Shown piece after piece: positions 30,251 to 43,784 of a stretch of 64,000 nt of DNA; position 1 is the stretch's first letter; each line of letters begins with the position of its first letter. Source of the stretch: Tubulanus polymorphus. Taxonomy: Eukaryota > Nemertea > Palaeonemertea > Tubulaniformes > Tubulanidae. The notes under the pieces were generated by a model. The model had not been told where the DNA came from, did no database searches, and saw only the letters and a program-made list of their open reading frames with translations. A program made the position numbers and the translations under genes. The stretch is from assembly GCF_964204645.1 (NCBI RefSeq), contig NC_134035.1, positions 1,130,001 through 1,194,000 of the forward strand. Direction: 5' to 3'.

Positions 30251-31355
30251 AGAAGAGTAAATTTGAAGTCAAGTTCTCCCAATATTTGTTCGTTTGTTTG
30301 TTTATCCTCCCGGTGAGTTCTAATACTGCCAACACATATTTATCCAGTTCATCTGATCCTGATCATCAAACTCAAAAATTCAATAATTCCATCCTAATTA
30401 TGACAAACATCCTAAAAGATATAAATGAAACTTAATAGATTTGAGGCCACCAATCAGTTATACACAGTGTAAGAGTTAAGTCTAGTTACCGGTATATCAG
30501 AGAAATGGCAATCTAAGGTCATAGGCTACTCCCCAAAATGAGTGTCAGGGGTCAAATATTTTTTGTCTCCGATTTTGATGAAGTTCCGGTAAGACATGTA
30601 TTCTGGGGTGCTGATCACAAATCTGAACGAATTTTTCGGATCCAAGGCCCAGAAAATGTGAAATTCGAATTTTTGGGGGGACCCCCTAAATTTTCAAAAG
30701 GCCTTGGACCCCAGAGTTTTTGAGATATTCGAAATCTGATTTCAGATTTGGAATCAGCACCCCTGAAAATATAGAGGACTAAAATTTTAAACAAATCGAA
30801 GAGATTCGATTTTTTGGCTAAAAATGGCAAAAATCTAAGGTGTTAGTCCAGGAGTTTTTTTTCGGCGAAAAATTTTTTTTCTCTGATTCCTTCGAAAATT
30901 AGTAGGAATATGTATTCTGAAGTGTAGATTCCGGATCCGTAATCAGATTTTGAATCGGAATTCATCTTCATGAGCAAATAAGGGTTTTAATGCCCAAAAT
31001 ATGCACCCCAAAAATGGGGTACAAAGTCAAAATTTTTTTTTGGCCCAATTTTAATGAAATTTTGTGCAGACATGTTTCTTGGGGTGCTGATTACAAATAT
31101 GAGGTTAGATTTTGGATCTGAAGCTCGTAAAATGAAATATTCAGGATTTCGTGTTTCGACCCCCTTAATTTCGTCACAAATTTTGATGAAATTCGGTCCA
31201 AAAACGATTTTTATTCAATGAAGTCAAATATGCAATTAATTTTTAAGGTAGAAATTGATTCTCTTACTAAAACCCTGGATTATAATTCCTGCAACACAAT
31301 TACAGGCTGCTTCAAATAACCACATTGACAATTCTTATGAAATGTAGTAAACAGA
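30250..31355 (+). repeat. Repeat block D, copy 3
   Basis: Closest to 3690-4810: both share CGAAGCTCG-type variants and the direct switch into block B at GAGTATCAATCC. Confidence 0.88.
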
Positions 31356-31990
31356 GTGAGTATCAATCCACTTATAGTCCGGTTAGTTGACTAAATAGTC
31401 CAGTTAGTTCACATATAGCCTGGTTAGTTCACATATAGTCTGGTTAGTTCACTAGTAGTGCGGAAGAAGTTGGCTGAAGAAGTAAAACTGTGATAAATTT
31501 CAGTTGAAGTCCACCACATCTAGTATTTGTGATGAAGTTTACACCACAGCCCGACAGAGGAAAACCTGAAATACTAAAATTGAAATCACATTAACAGGGA
31601 GACTGACTGAGAGGTCGGGGAGGATGGGATGAGAGGTTGGGGACAATGGGGTGATGAGGTTGGGTGAGATTGAGGGAGGATGGGGTTAGAGGTCGAGGGA
31701 GGATGGGGTGAGAGGTCGAGGGAGGATGGGTGAAAAGGGAAGCAAAACAGTACAATTACTCTGACATAGTTCAGGCTTAAGCAAAAGTTTTCAGCAGTTT
31801 TCAGTCACACTGGATTAACAGATTCTCGTTTAACAGAAGAGCCCAGCCTGTGGCAGTGGAAGAAAGGCATTGTAACTAACATGTCGAGTCAGGGCCCGGG
31901 GCCGGCTTCACTGTTGTGTCGTGACGTGTCTGCGTGCGAAGTCAACTGGAGTGAGGTCCCCCTGTGCGTCCCTGAGGACATGAAATATCA
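31355..31990 (+). repeat. Repeat block B, copy 5 (short array)
   Basis: Matches copy 2 (4800-5440), including the short diverged G-rich array at 31605-31735 and the GGGCC-rich right arm near 31890. Confidence 0.88.
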
Positions 31991-33114
31991 TGAATGCTTA
32001 TCTTTTTACCCAATATCAAATTCGTACATTTAAAATCATCGTGACTTTAAAGTCTTCATCAATTGAGGGAATAGTTCACTGTAAATAAAGAATTAGCGAT
32101 TGAATTGAGCCCGCTCCACAGTAAAAATAGCGCGATCAATTCAATCTCGACCATCTAGTGCTGCCCCTATGTATAACGATAGCGTGGAAAACGTGAACTA
32201 ACATCATACTCGCTTGCCAGAGTCTTCGAACGGCAGTAGTGGACGAACTAATTACCGATTTGCGGGCCGGATTCCGAGGAAAATTCTCAAACTCTGAAAA
32301 CTGCTCTGAAACGTTTGAAACAAACAAATTTTCTATAAAAGAATAAGCCTTAAAAGAGTAAATTTGAATCGGGATATTTCTAGTATGGTCTGGGGGAGAG
32401 CGACAGGTGTTTGTATGTTCCCTGATTATTTGCGCCCAATTAGAATGCATCGAAGAAAAAATATGGACATTTTGTCAATTCAGTTGATAAATTATCATTC
32501 AAAAATGTAAATGAATAAGTTATTCTGTATATAAATATTATATTAATTGATAAGTAAGTGAATTTTAGCTAAAAAGAATTAAATATGTTACCTAAAAAAT
32601 AAGGAAATATCATACAAAATTCAGAACGTATTCATAGTATCATATTTAATCAGAATTAGGCGCCACACCGGTCTGTATTGTACGTAATAAGGAAATTTAA
32701 ATTCCGGCGGTAAATATGCACTACTATTTTAGTTCATAGAAATTCCGCTATCGTAATTCATAGGGGCAGCACTGAACGGTAGATATCTAACTCAGCCTCG
32801 CAATCTTACTGTGGCATGCGAGTAATACAGATATTTTTCTTAGCCGAATTTCGTTCAATGTTTAATATGAGTCCATTGTATATGAATAATTCTACTATTT
32901 TTTTAGGTTTTTCGAAGGGGATCATCCTTTTAAAACGAATTTCAAACTATTTTTGATAGAACTCTTTTGTCTGCGGAATGTACTAGTATTCTGTAAAGCG
33001 GTAGGCTCACATGCCAAAGGAAGAATTTCAAGCAAATTAAATATTATTCTCTAAAATAGTGCATTCAACTACCACTAATTCACTGAAACCAGAACAGAAG
33101 CTCAGAAACTATTA
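31990..33114 (+). repeat. Repeat block C, copy 5
   Basis: Complete copy with the inverted-repeat element at about 32150-32782. It passes into block E after GAAACTATTA. Confidence 0.88.
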
Positions 33115-33840
33115 CAATTGATGTCCACGCCTGGCAATATTCGTTAGCCATTTTTACCGTGTTTTACTCCGTCATACTTGGAATGATAATGGCGACATAT
33201 GCACAAAAGTGTACAGACTCGTATCTGGAAGCAGGTCTGGTTCCAGAGCTGATCCTCCCGAATTGATTTTAGCACGTACGTGGGAGTTTGGTGATAAATC
33301 TGTGTAATTTATTTTGCTGGCTACCGTTAATCATCGTTCAGTTTTGCGTCGTATTCGGGGTTCAAATACCGAATCAGGTGGCGGCTTGGCTGGCCGTTCT
33401 TTTCTTACCGATTAACTCGTCCCTCAATCCCCTTCTTTACACCATACTGACTATCGATATGAAATCCATTCGAGCAAAAACTAAACGCTTTCGACATTAA
33501 ACAATTTGAACTTGAACATACGGAAGCGATGAGGCTCCGAATCTTCCCAAAAACGAAAGTGAAATTGAACAACTTAACTATTTTTCTCTCACAAGCCCGC
33601 CACACCTGGCAAACCCCAAAACCTGCCGAACTGAGTGAGTCTGAGGAGATGAAAGAACTATTTAACACAACGAACGACAAAAAACCCTCAGAGATTATTT
33701 CTATTGTCCGCTTACCACGTCAGATAAGAAACGATCGAACCCTGGCAAGCGAGGAAAAGGTCCCGTTTTGCTATGGCAAACGAGACCAATTTTTACACAC
33801 ATGTCTAATACATATCGATACAAGAAAAGAACGAAAATGA
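33114..33840 (+). pseudogene. Decayed LGR/relaxin-type GPCR exon (TM5-TM7 and tail), copy 2
   Basis: A paralogue of the fragment at 6566-7291, in the same orientation and the same repeat context. It keeps the TM5 segment open (MATYAQKC instead of a stop). It has AVLFLPINSSLNPLLY in TM7, where Pro is the usual LGR/RXFP residue, and a tail beginning DMKSIRAK. The frameshift between LILART and TM6 is shared with copy 1, so it predates the duplication. A second shift after SIRA moves the tail into the frame of LNAFDIKQFELEH, which then runs open to 33840. This is the less decayed copy, but it still cannot encode a receptor. Confidence 0.8.
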
Positions 33841-35040
33841 ATTCCAACTTACCACTCAGTTTGATGACACGAATCACTAAAATTAATCAATGTTTTATTT
33901 GGTTGAAGATGGTGACGCTTAGAAATCAGGGCCGTACTTAGCGGGGGAGTTTAGTCCGATCTTATTACCATATGGAAAATCTCACATACATTCATCTTGG
34001 TCAGTCAATATCATCCTGAATCTCTGCTAATTTAAACTGCACACGGTCCACACACGGTACATATTCTCCCCAATCCCTTCGTGTCGTAAGGCAGCATATA
34101 AGTTTAAGTTTAAGTTTAAGTGTATTTATCCGAGTGATTCGTGTATAGAATGTATATAGGTTAATCGCGTCTGTCCCGGTCACGGTTCCATTGAGTCGAA
34201 CGTGATGGAACATTGTTCATGTATGAAACTTCAACCTCCAAACGACGTTGATAAACATAAAATCAATGTTGAATCATAATTGTATTGACCATGTTAAGAC
34301 AATTCCTTGAAGGCTTTCATCTAGCAGATATCCACCAGCACCACAGTATGGCGAAAAGGGAATAAAATCAGGGCTTTCCCAGGTTCGAATCCAATCTAGA
34401 ACTCATGCAGATTGAGGGCCGGATATCCCATGTTCGAAGACCCTAATCACTCCGCTTATGCTTAACTGTAACAGCTATCTTTTGTCCAAAATGGAAAACA
34501 AAAATCCAAAACCAAATCTAAGATTTATAATATACTGTTTTTTATTTAGTATCAAAATTAAGAAAGATTTTTGGTCGATTTTCTTCAGTTGTCAACCGTA
34601 AAATATGTGTCTTTTTTAACACTTGTTTACTTTAAAAATAGATGCTCACAATATTCGTCATCAAATGCATACATTGTAAAAACCTTATCATCATCATAAT
34701 AATAATGCGAGATAAAACAAATCCGACATCATAAACAGTACGAAGAATTAAATTCTTCCTTTAACTAACCACATCTTTTTTTCTTGAGACTCAACATTAA
34801 ATTGCAGATATCAATTCATAGCAGCCCGGAGCCTGCCTCCCTCGGCCCGGGTCTTGCAGCCCCTCAGACACTCAATACATTGCTGATATCCTTCTTCTAA
34901 TTTTTTATCGTCACGAATTCTCTCAAATAATTAGTTTGTTATCAAAATACAGTAGATATCAGTCAGATATCACTAAGTTAGGCACATTTTTACAACCCCA
35001 AAGGGTTCAACTTGAGTTGATATCACCTCGCCTCATTAGA
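33114..35040 (+). repeat. Repeat block E, copy 2
   Basis: Paralogue of 6564-8496, carrying the better preserved receptor fragment and an 85-bp AT-rich insertion near 34650-34735 absent from copy 1. Confidence 0.88.
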
Positions 35041-35912
35041 CATTAGTCATTTTATCAAGACACTAACAGATCATCCAGACTTAACAGTTTAATGTTCAAC
35101 GAGAACTTTAGTATCTGATGTCTCGCACACTCCAGGACTGGGTGTAAGTAAAACGGTGAAAGGGGCCTGAAGTGGGCGCTGATTCCAGGCTGCAGATCGA
35201 TAGCTACATAAGACGAATTCACATGCACAAAATGCTTACAAAGTTAGTTTATAATTTGAAAATGGTTTTCAGAGACAAAAATATATAAATATATACACAC
35301 TAATAATTGCGGTCGATAAAGGTATTGGTAAAATGAACGAATCGAACATTTAAACATTAAAACAGTCACCATATCTGTACATTACTAACATCAAAATAGA
35401 AACAAAACATATGATAAAAATCCCAAGGAGGAGGGTGGTTCAGAGGGGTAGCCATCTTGAGCTACCAGCTCTTTCGGTGAAACAGATAATGTCTATATAT
35501 TCGAAAATTATATGGTTAGAAACATCATCCCGCCGGCCCGCAAAACTGAAATATCAACGGACACCTACGCAGAATGCCTAATTAGACGAATTCATTTTTA
35601 CGATTTCCGAGGAATTCTTCACAAAAACGTAACACATTTTTAAAACATGAAACACTATACAATATTCTCGTAAAAACGTAATCAAAAACACCAAAAGAAA
35701 CCCGCATTACATCAACCAAACAGCGTGTAACAAAACGATAAACCTTCAGGGCCGAGACAAACCAGTTGATTTAACGTAAAGTTTGTTACATGTTTCTAGA
35801 TGAAAGTCGAGCGCAAATTAACTAAATCTTGAGTTGATAGAATCGTCCTATTGACACGCATGCCAACTCGAGGGGTGGCATCCACTGGGTACCCGACTGA
35901 AACCCATCCATT
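35040..35912 (+). repeat. Repeat block A, copy 3, truncated
   Basis: Matches 1-870 of copy 1 and stops after AAACCCATCC, where a (TA)n run at 35939-35960 and the 3' end of the Q-rich gene begin. The 62-codon frame is disrupted here by deletions. Confidence 0.88.
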
Positions 35913-35997
35913 CTGAATTTAACGTCTTGAGAGGCACATATATATATATATATATATATTTCGAGGCACGTGAGTTATGAATATATTGTTTCGATCG

Positions 35998-38634
35998 CTA
36001 ATAGATATCAGAGACGTACGTATCGGTTCCCGTACTCATAGCTTCCCAAGACGGCTCACAGAAACAGCTCACTTTACCCGAGTTCGGACTCACCGTACCG
36101 TGTCTGAAAAACAAATCAACGAAACGATTTAGAAACTGATGAATTCGAGTCGCAGTGATAGTAAACTAAGCCAACCGATGATCGAGATGATCATCCAGTA
36201 AAAGGACTTAAAGATAAATGAAGTATTCACTCAAAGTCTAATTTTCGACCAAAGAGTTCACAGTAGTAAGGCTGAGGCAAGCATCCTTTGAGTGTTAAAG
36301 TGAGAAGCCCTTTTAAACCACTTCTGTAAGGCAAAAGTGTCACTTATCTTATCATTCGAGACTACAGTTCTCGTCTGGATTATACTAGCAAGCATTAGGT
36401 CGTTACTAAATTTTTTCAGAAGCAAGCACTTTTCAGCACTTCGCAGAATGGCTATGAACCCTAGATTACTTTCTCTACATCTATGATATCGAAGACTTAT
36501 CATTGTAACAATAGTGAGCCAAGTGCACATTGTCGGTAAAGCTTGACTTGGGAATTGAGTTAGCGCATGTCTTGTCGCATTTCAACCACCTACTATGGAA
36601 GTGAGTCCTACTATATTTTGAAATCTATGGTCAGAGTTCAGGTTAACACAAGAGTTTATGTCATAGTGAAGTCATAAGAATCACAGGTCAGACAGCTTGC
36701 AAACTCTCGCAAGTTAATCGTTCAACATACCCGCAAAACTGTTGACAGAAATCATTGCGACAATGCTGATGTGCGTGAGCAGATTGTGACTCCATCGACG
36801 ACGAGCAGCTATCAACTTCATCCATACAAACAGATTCAGCAGCATCAGATACAGCAGCAGCAGCAGCAGTGTGTGAAGATGAGAAAGCAGCAGCAGCAGC
36901 AGCAGCAGTAGGGACTGTAGATTGTTTGTCAATCCGATGAGCATTCTGAAATTATTGACGCGTTAAATGAAAGATTTGACATTTGACTACTCTAAACTCT
37001 AAATCTACCAGTCCAGGTTAGGCGATAGAGTACGGTATAGCCTAGAAGAAACTTAAATTCATTTTCGTTTGCGTTTCATGTCGCTCGAATCGCATTCTGC
37101 AATTCATTTACGTTTAGTTGCGAACGCGTTTGACACTTGTCTGGGACGAACACGCGTTTCAGAATAACTCATCAAATCACCGGTATAAGGCAATCCACTG
37201 TACACGTATTGGTGCAAAAAACTATATAATACAATGTTACCACGCATATTTAGGCATTTTTGTATTCATCCAAATACCGAAAGTTGCACTCGTAAAGAAG
37301 GAAGCTGTTGTTAATACCTATGTGCCTTTGATGCCCAAAAAGTGTTGAACTAACAGCAGCAGCAACTAGTTTCTATTTCGTTCTATCAAAAATGCAGCAA
37401 TCTCCAACGTTACGAGTAAGGTTACTTCTATGCTGTACCGTACTTCGTTGAAACTAAGACAAATTGATTGTTGATTTTACCAGTTGTAAAACGTGTTGTT
37501 GTTGCATGAAGTTTTCTTGTTGTTGGTTCAAAAATCCCGGTTCATTATTGTTGTTATTATTGTTGTTGTTGTTATCGTCGTCGTAATAATGCATCTGCGT
37601 CGCCGATTGAGGAGGCATCGGTTGCGACTGGTACTGCATCTGCATCAAACGCTGTCGGCAATACATCTGAAATGTTGTAACGCCATTTTTTTAACAAATT
37701 CAACAGGTACTAACTACAGAACTAGATAATTTTTCCTAGTTGGGCACGTTCATTTCTACTGGTTTGGCAACTCAGCCATTCTAAGCTAAGGCCTAAACTT
37801 TTTCATAAAATCAGACCCTGAGTAATGAACCAGGTCCCGGCCCCTGTGCACCCCTGGGCAAGGTTTCTTAGACTCGGTATCAAAGTTATCCCTAGGGTTA
37901 AATCCTCAATCTGGTTGACAACCACCATAGTGGTTATAACTGACAAATTTCAAAATGTTCCCAGGGACTATTTTTCTTCCGCATCTATGAAACCCAGCCT
38001 TCTGTATGCTAAGACACGATAATTTCAAATACCTGATACATCATATTCTGTTCATGTTGTAGTTCAGTCATGTGATAGGGATTGATCGTGACCAGCTGCT
38101 GCTGCTGCTGCTGCTGTTGTGGATTATTCTGAATCTCTTGTAGCAAACAACGACGTTTATTTTCCGAAGACGTGACCTACGACGAAAACCAATCATCAAA
38201 CCATCATTTGTTATGTATATGAGATATAATGCCAGAAGGCCTATACTTTAAATTCAAAACAAAACAACTGGAATTTATAGATTTTTTGAGCTGTTAAAAC
38301 TATTACTATACTTTTTACATAGGCCTACATTGAAACCTAGTATACACCTAACCCTAAGCCTCACACTCTGGACCCTCTTCTCACCGGCTCTAGACACTAA
38401 AAATCCTGCTAGGCCTAATTTTCTGTTGAAAATGCTGCCATATTGTTTGACTGGCACTTTGAATAGGATCGAACATGATACCAGTACCGGGAACAGTAGA
38501 CATTTTGACTTTGACAATGAAGCACAATTTTTTACCATATCTTCGCCGGTTTCATTTTTTCGTTTAACAGATTGATGTTGAAGTTGTTGAGACCACTGAT
38601 TGTATTCAGGTTGCTGCAAAGTTCCAGGCATCAT
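35998..38634 (-). CDS. Gln/Asn/Ala-rich protein with Cys-rich C-terminus, 5 exons, 249 aa, function unknown
   Basis: I do not recognise the family. Exons: 38634-38536, 38176-38033, 37666-37481, 36945-36731, 36103-35998. Introns are GT-AG, phases match and the total is 750 nt with a TAG stop. The protein starts MMPGTLQQPEYN. It carries basic clusters KRK (about 25) and NKRRC (about 40) that could be nuclear-localisation signals. A Gln run follows, then a Met/Gln-rich exon with ten consecutive Asn, then two poly-Ala runs and a Ser-rich stretch. The C-terminus has the spacing C-x4-C-x3-C, then about 14 residues and CFCEPSWEA, resembling half of an EGF-like or metal-binding module. The last join needs exon 4 to end in phase 2 (GG) so that exon 5 reads HGTVSPNSGK. 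Low-complexity tracts with basic patches would suit a transcriptional co-factor, but that is a guess. Upstream non-coding exons are likely. Confidence 0.72.
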
Positions 38635-38639
38635 CGGAG

Positions 38640-39540
38640 TTTTGTTGTTTGTTGCGATGTATCAAACTATAAAATGAATGATAAGAAAAGAATGTTCAAA
38701 AATAAGTAATTTGACTTCTTTTTTCGAACTCCTCTGAGTCCTAATCAACAATAACATCACATCCATTCCAAGCGGTTGGTTGACACGGCTACTACACTAT
38801 CACAAACTTTAAAGGACACCTGAACATTTTCACAAAAATATGATATTTTGTCATTTATATGTAGAAAAACATAGATCCATATTTTTCATATTCCTTGGTA
38901 GAAATAAAATACGTGGCGAAATTACCAAAGAAAATTAACTTTTGTGATCATTCCGATGTTTTGTTCACATTCGTATTTCGATTATGATATATTTTACAAA
39001 GATTTGATATCTAGAAAAATTCAAAAAAGTGTTCAGCAGGTGTCCTTTATACTTACAACGTCGTTGTACGGGACTGTTAACTGTTAAGTTAGGCGGGCCG
39101 GTATTCATAACACAAAGTTAAGTCCCCTGTGTGCTTTAATAAACCTTTGAACAATAAATACGGTGTACGTATCACTCACTAACCGTTTAAAGAGATGAGA
39201 GCTTTGAAAATCCTTTATTTATTTATTTCCGCCCAATTCAATTCAATCAAAAGCTTGACCTTTATCGCGTTATTTCGGAGGTCGTCGAGCTCCGGATTTA
39301 CTAGACTGGTTGCCGCTCAGATGGCGCACCTCAGGCAACCAGTCTTTCAGAGTTGCTCGCAGTGCGCACACTCTCCATTCAGTTTGTAAACACAATCCAC
39401 GTGTTATATGTGTAGGCCCACGTAGTACTCTCCGGGCTGTCAACCCACTAACAAAAAACCACGTCAAATACCCGCCCACCTTCAAGGATATTCAGCAGCA
39501 AACAAAAACAACCAAAGTGAAGAAACAACAAGATTAAACA
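38640..39540. promoter_or_regulatory. Likely upstream region of the Q-rich gene
   Basis: Non-coding. It contains a perfect inverted repeat (GACTGGTTGCC/GGCAACCAGTC, 39304-39347) around GCTCAGATGGCGC. It is more GC-rich than its surroundings. As it directly precedes the first coding exon on the minus strand, it is the natural place for a 5' UTR and promoter, but no core motif decides the start. Confidence 0.3.
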
Positions 39541-42210
39541 ATTATTCATAATAACACCTTTTATTAAGTTATACACATGGCTACATCCAAAGTACATTAT
39601 TTGTTGTATATAAGTTCATCAGGTTGAGATTCCATATAAATAAACATCAATTAATAGTATAAATAACTAACTAATTAAACAAATAATGCTTCAATCAGAT
39701 CAATTATCTAATCAGTTAGTTAATGTTGTTATGAAGTAATGACATTCTCCGGATTGAAGCGGACAAAACTGATTCTAGCTACAAAACCGTGGTTTTTGAG
39801 AATACTTCACAAACACATATACAAAGGAATAATAATTCTTATAACATGTTGAAGTTATTTTCTGAGATTCCATATAAATCCATCAAATTTATCAGAAAAA
39901 TCTGAACATCATGTACAATTCAGAAAAACAAGTTGCACCTAAAAGATGTTTTCTGCAAATACTTAACTCATTCGTATGGTATGTTCATGAATGAATGTAG
40001 CTCGCGATGAAGAAGGATGTTACCATTGAAAAAAAACCACTTCGCCAAACTTCACCACAACCCTTGAGCCGTCCATCACAGATTGTTTATTGTTGGGATC
40101 AATTCTTTCAAAATCCTTTATCACATAATTTTGAATATTGCATCGTGATATTGCAATGTTTTTTATACTATAAAACATTGCAATATTCTGAAAATAACGA
40201 TATTTCTTTTTTGGTTCTTCTTAAAGTGTAAGCTAAGATGTCATAGTTGGAACGATTATTATGTCCTGAACTGATCCAAATAATGACTTACATTTGGTGA
40301 ATTGATCTAGACTGAAATATGACGACTTAACGTGACTACTTATCTGATGATGCCCTAAACCGATAGATCGACTGCTCTCTCTCTCTCTTAAGTAAGTTTT
40401 ATGAGCAAAAATTGCTGAGAATTAGTATTGAGATAAAGATTCTGCACTCACTCGGTTGAGAGATGACAAGTTACTACAGAATAATCCCTTTAATTACAAA
40501 CATGGTCATATAGACAGCGAACAGAGTTGTCTTAAAAGTCAGGTGACAAATCATATCGATTTAATTTATCGACTAAACATTAACTACGTTTTATTCCTAT
40601 AAAACTAAGCAAAAGGCCGCTAAAGCGAATTCAGGAAAATATCTGAAGGGAAGAAGATGAATGTAATCAGAAACATAGTTTCCATAATGGACAGTAAATC
40701 CACTTGGAGCCACCCACTACTGAAAGGGCTATCCCTTTACCATGTCAAGCCACCCCTAAACTCGTTCATTTTGAAGACTGCGTAATTTACTTGTTTGGAA
40801 CAGAACTGATTCAAACCATCAACAACAAACTCGGTCTAGAGAATATTCACATTGATACAAACTGTCACCGAGTGACAATTCAAACAATCTTATAGTCACT
40901 TAAAACATGGCTGAATCAAAACAGATGCCCCCGACGATTACATAAGATAGACTCCACCTTCGACAAAAAGATATCAGAAGTTTTAGGTATATAAAGTCAG
41001 ATATGGAAGAAAGCGGTTTAAATAGAAATGCTACAACTAGAATTACATGGAATTTCAACCCTACACAAATATATTATCATATCATTCAAGTTATCATTAT
41101 ATCATAGAAATATAAACTAACTTTGAAAAAAATACAAAGCTATGAAGTGTTTCATAGGAAATATCATTAAATATATCGTAACTTCCGAGCGACGAGACAG
41201 CTTATTTTTGTCAGTTTTTTTTTCCATTTATCTTAAGTTTTCTTTTCGAGAATAAAAACTACTACGATATACGCACACGCACGTGCGCGCTACAACGGCT
41301 GTTTAGGATGAGGTGCAGGCGCTAAATATACCGACAACGATATCTCGAGTCAACCATGGCAGAGTTTATAACGACTTACATAAATAAAATAAAACGGCCG
41401 ATTCTGTGTCCGATAATCCTAACGCAGACCGATCCTAAGCGGAATCGTAAGAATAGAACAAGTACTCTTTCTGTCGTAGCCAATCAGCGATGAGCATTTC
41501 ATCACATGACTACCACTGTTCCTACGACGATTTAGTCGGGTCGTCAGTCAAACTCGGCTAATCTTAGTACAGCTATCAACACGCAGTATGGACCCTTCTG
41601 CCTTCACATGCGCTCAGGACTGAGACATTTCTAATCGAAAACAACAACTTATTGCATACTACGAACACCAAACATTAGCTATTTCTTCATACACTTTATA
41701 AACTGATCTCGACTCCACATTACAATATAGTGAACGTCTGAAGAGGTGGTTTCATGCTGCAGATCTGCATAGCTGCCACGTATAACACACCTATTATTTA
41801 GATTTATCCTGACAATTAGTGTTGTTGTGAATGTTCCTATTTTTGGTTGAAACGTTAGTTTTTTTGTTTCGGTTTCTCAACGAGGATGTAAACTCCGCCC
41901 TGGCGACCACGCGATGAAATTCCTGAGAATTTTTTGAAACCACTGAATGGTCTTGAGTTGTCGAAATTAAAGAGAAAATATCTTCTATTCTTTTTCGTTA
42001 AATATCAAAAGGAGGAATTTACAAAAAAAAATCATCACCAAAACGAACTGAGGACTTTTATAGAAAATCAAGCACCTTTTAAGCCGATGAATAATTTGTA
42101 CAACCCATCGATGTACCGATGTACAAGTATATGTACATACGAGTACATGAATATTACATAGCGAGCTGAACATGTATACTAACAAATGTACATGTGAATA
42201 GACGTAACTA

Positions 42211-42470
42211 AATGCACATGTGTACACAGACACATTCAATGTACATGTGTACACAGACACATCATATGTACATGTGTACACATACACATCATATGTACAT
42301 GTGTACACAGACACATATAATGTACATGTGTACACAGACACATCATATGTACATGTGTACACAGACACATTCAATGTACATATGTACACAGACACATTCA
42401 ATGTACATGTGTACACAGACACATGCAATGTGCATGTCTACACAGACACATCATATGTACATGTGCACGC
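42211..42470 (+). repeat. 27-bp ACATGT-rich minisatellite, about 9-10 units
   Basis: Unit of the form GTACATGTGTACACAGACAC plus ATTCAAT or ATCATAT, period 27. Because 27 is divisible by three, all frames on both strands stay open, producing spurious Cys/Thr/His-rich frames. Surrounding sequence (42100-42560) is also rich in CATG words. Confidence 0.92.
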
Positions 42471-43147
42471 ATGTACATAATATGTTCGGGTGTATATGAA
42501 CACATGTGCACGTTCATTCGAATATAGACACATGTGCATGTGCATGTGCATGCTTGACTGGTAGACTGACGTGTACTCAGTAAGTTGCTAAATGAACCCA
42601 CGACTGACGATGTATACATATACATTTAGAGAACGTTCCGGACCGGACTACATTGGCGACCTAAGGGAAGCTAGTTGCCGATGTTGATAAGGCTCGTGCA
42701 AACAAAATCAGCAGGGATTTTAGGATCAAATTAGTCAAATCAACGAAGCCACCAACTAGTAAAACATGATACATTTTGATAAGTGTGTACGCTTTGTTCC
42801 AATAGCTACCTCTCTAGCTATGCATGCAGATCAAGTCACCCACGAGTCCGACTTGCGTACATAGTTTGCAAAACGTCCCTTATTGTTATTAACATTTCGA
42901 CGAAATTTCCAACTAAATCTCATCGACATCCGAGAAAAGGAAACGATTTCCATCAATCGTGGATTCATTTTCGCGTACAAGCATCCCGCACGAAAGCACA
43001 AATTCTGGAGTAATCTTCCGTTTTTTTTTCCATTCATTAATGAACCTGAAAGCGTTTCACAAATATACATCGAATAATAGAGCATTGTTTCGTTAATGTA
43101 CATCATTTTTCTTACAAATACAACAATGTTTATACATATATATATAT

Positions 43148-43178
<31 letters not shown>

Positions 43179-43515
43179 TATAGACTATGAGTTTAATTAT
43201 TATCATATATAAGTATATTTCAATAATCGATATATGTTGAATATAGTAAATAGTAATAATATTACATACGTTTAAAAGTCAACATTGAATCTGACACATG
43301 CAGCGTTGTAAGATCTCGTCGAGCCAAACTCAAACGACATCTCTTCCATCTCATTTTGTCTCAAAGTTCTCTGAATTTTATTTAATCGGAAAATTGTTTT
43401 TAGATTTCGTTGGCTTTTTCATGCGACCGCATTATGTCAGACAATTCATTGTAAATTCTCGAATTTTGTACGTTTCACAAAACAGAATGCCCCTAAATTA
43501 GCATCTCATGGTTAA

Positions 43516-43784
43516 CCCTTTCAGTGCGATGTATAAATCAGTGGACTTAGCCAATACACCGCATCATGGTGTATTGATGTCATTGGTCAATAGTTTTTAT
43601 CTCTACTGAAAGATGGCAGCACTTGTCAAACAATGTGAACTATTAGTAACTAACGATACACTGCGCCGCGGTGTATATACACTTAAGTGATGCTCCTGTT
43701 ATTCAACACACTGGGTTGGAATTTCGGAAAATTTTCAAATTATCTCCAGCACTTTTGGGTATTAATTAGTCAGCACTGAAAGGG
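43516..43784. mobile_element. piggyBac-type MITE with TTAA duplication, copy 1
   Basis: Flanked by TTAA (43512-43515 and 43785-43788) with inverted ends CCCTTTCAGTGC / GCACTGAAAGGG. Inside are palindromic pieces around ACACCGC...GGTGTAT. A related full element is at 55001-55289. TTAA flanks and CCC-starting ends are the hallmark of piggyBac-type elements. There is no transposase. Confidence 0.85.
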
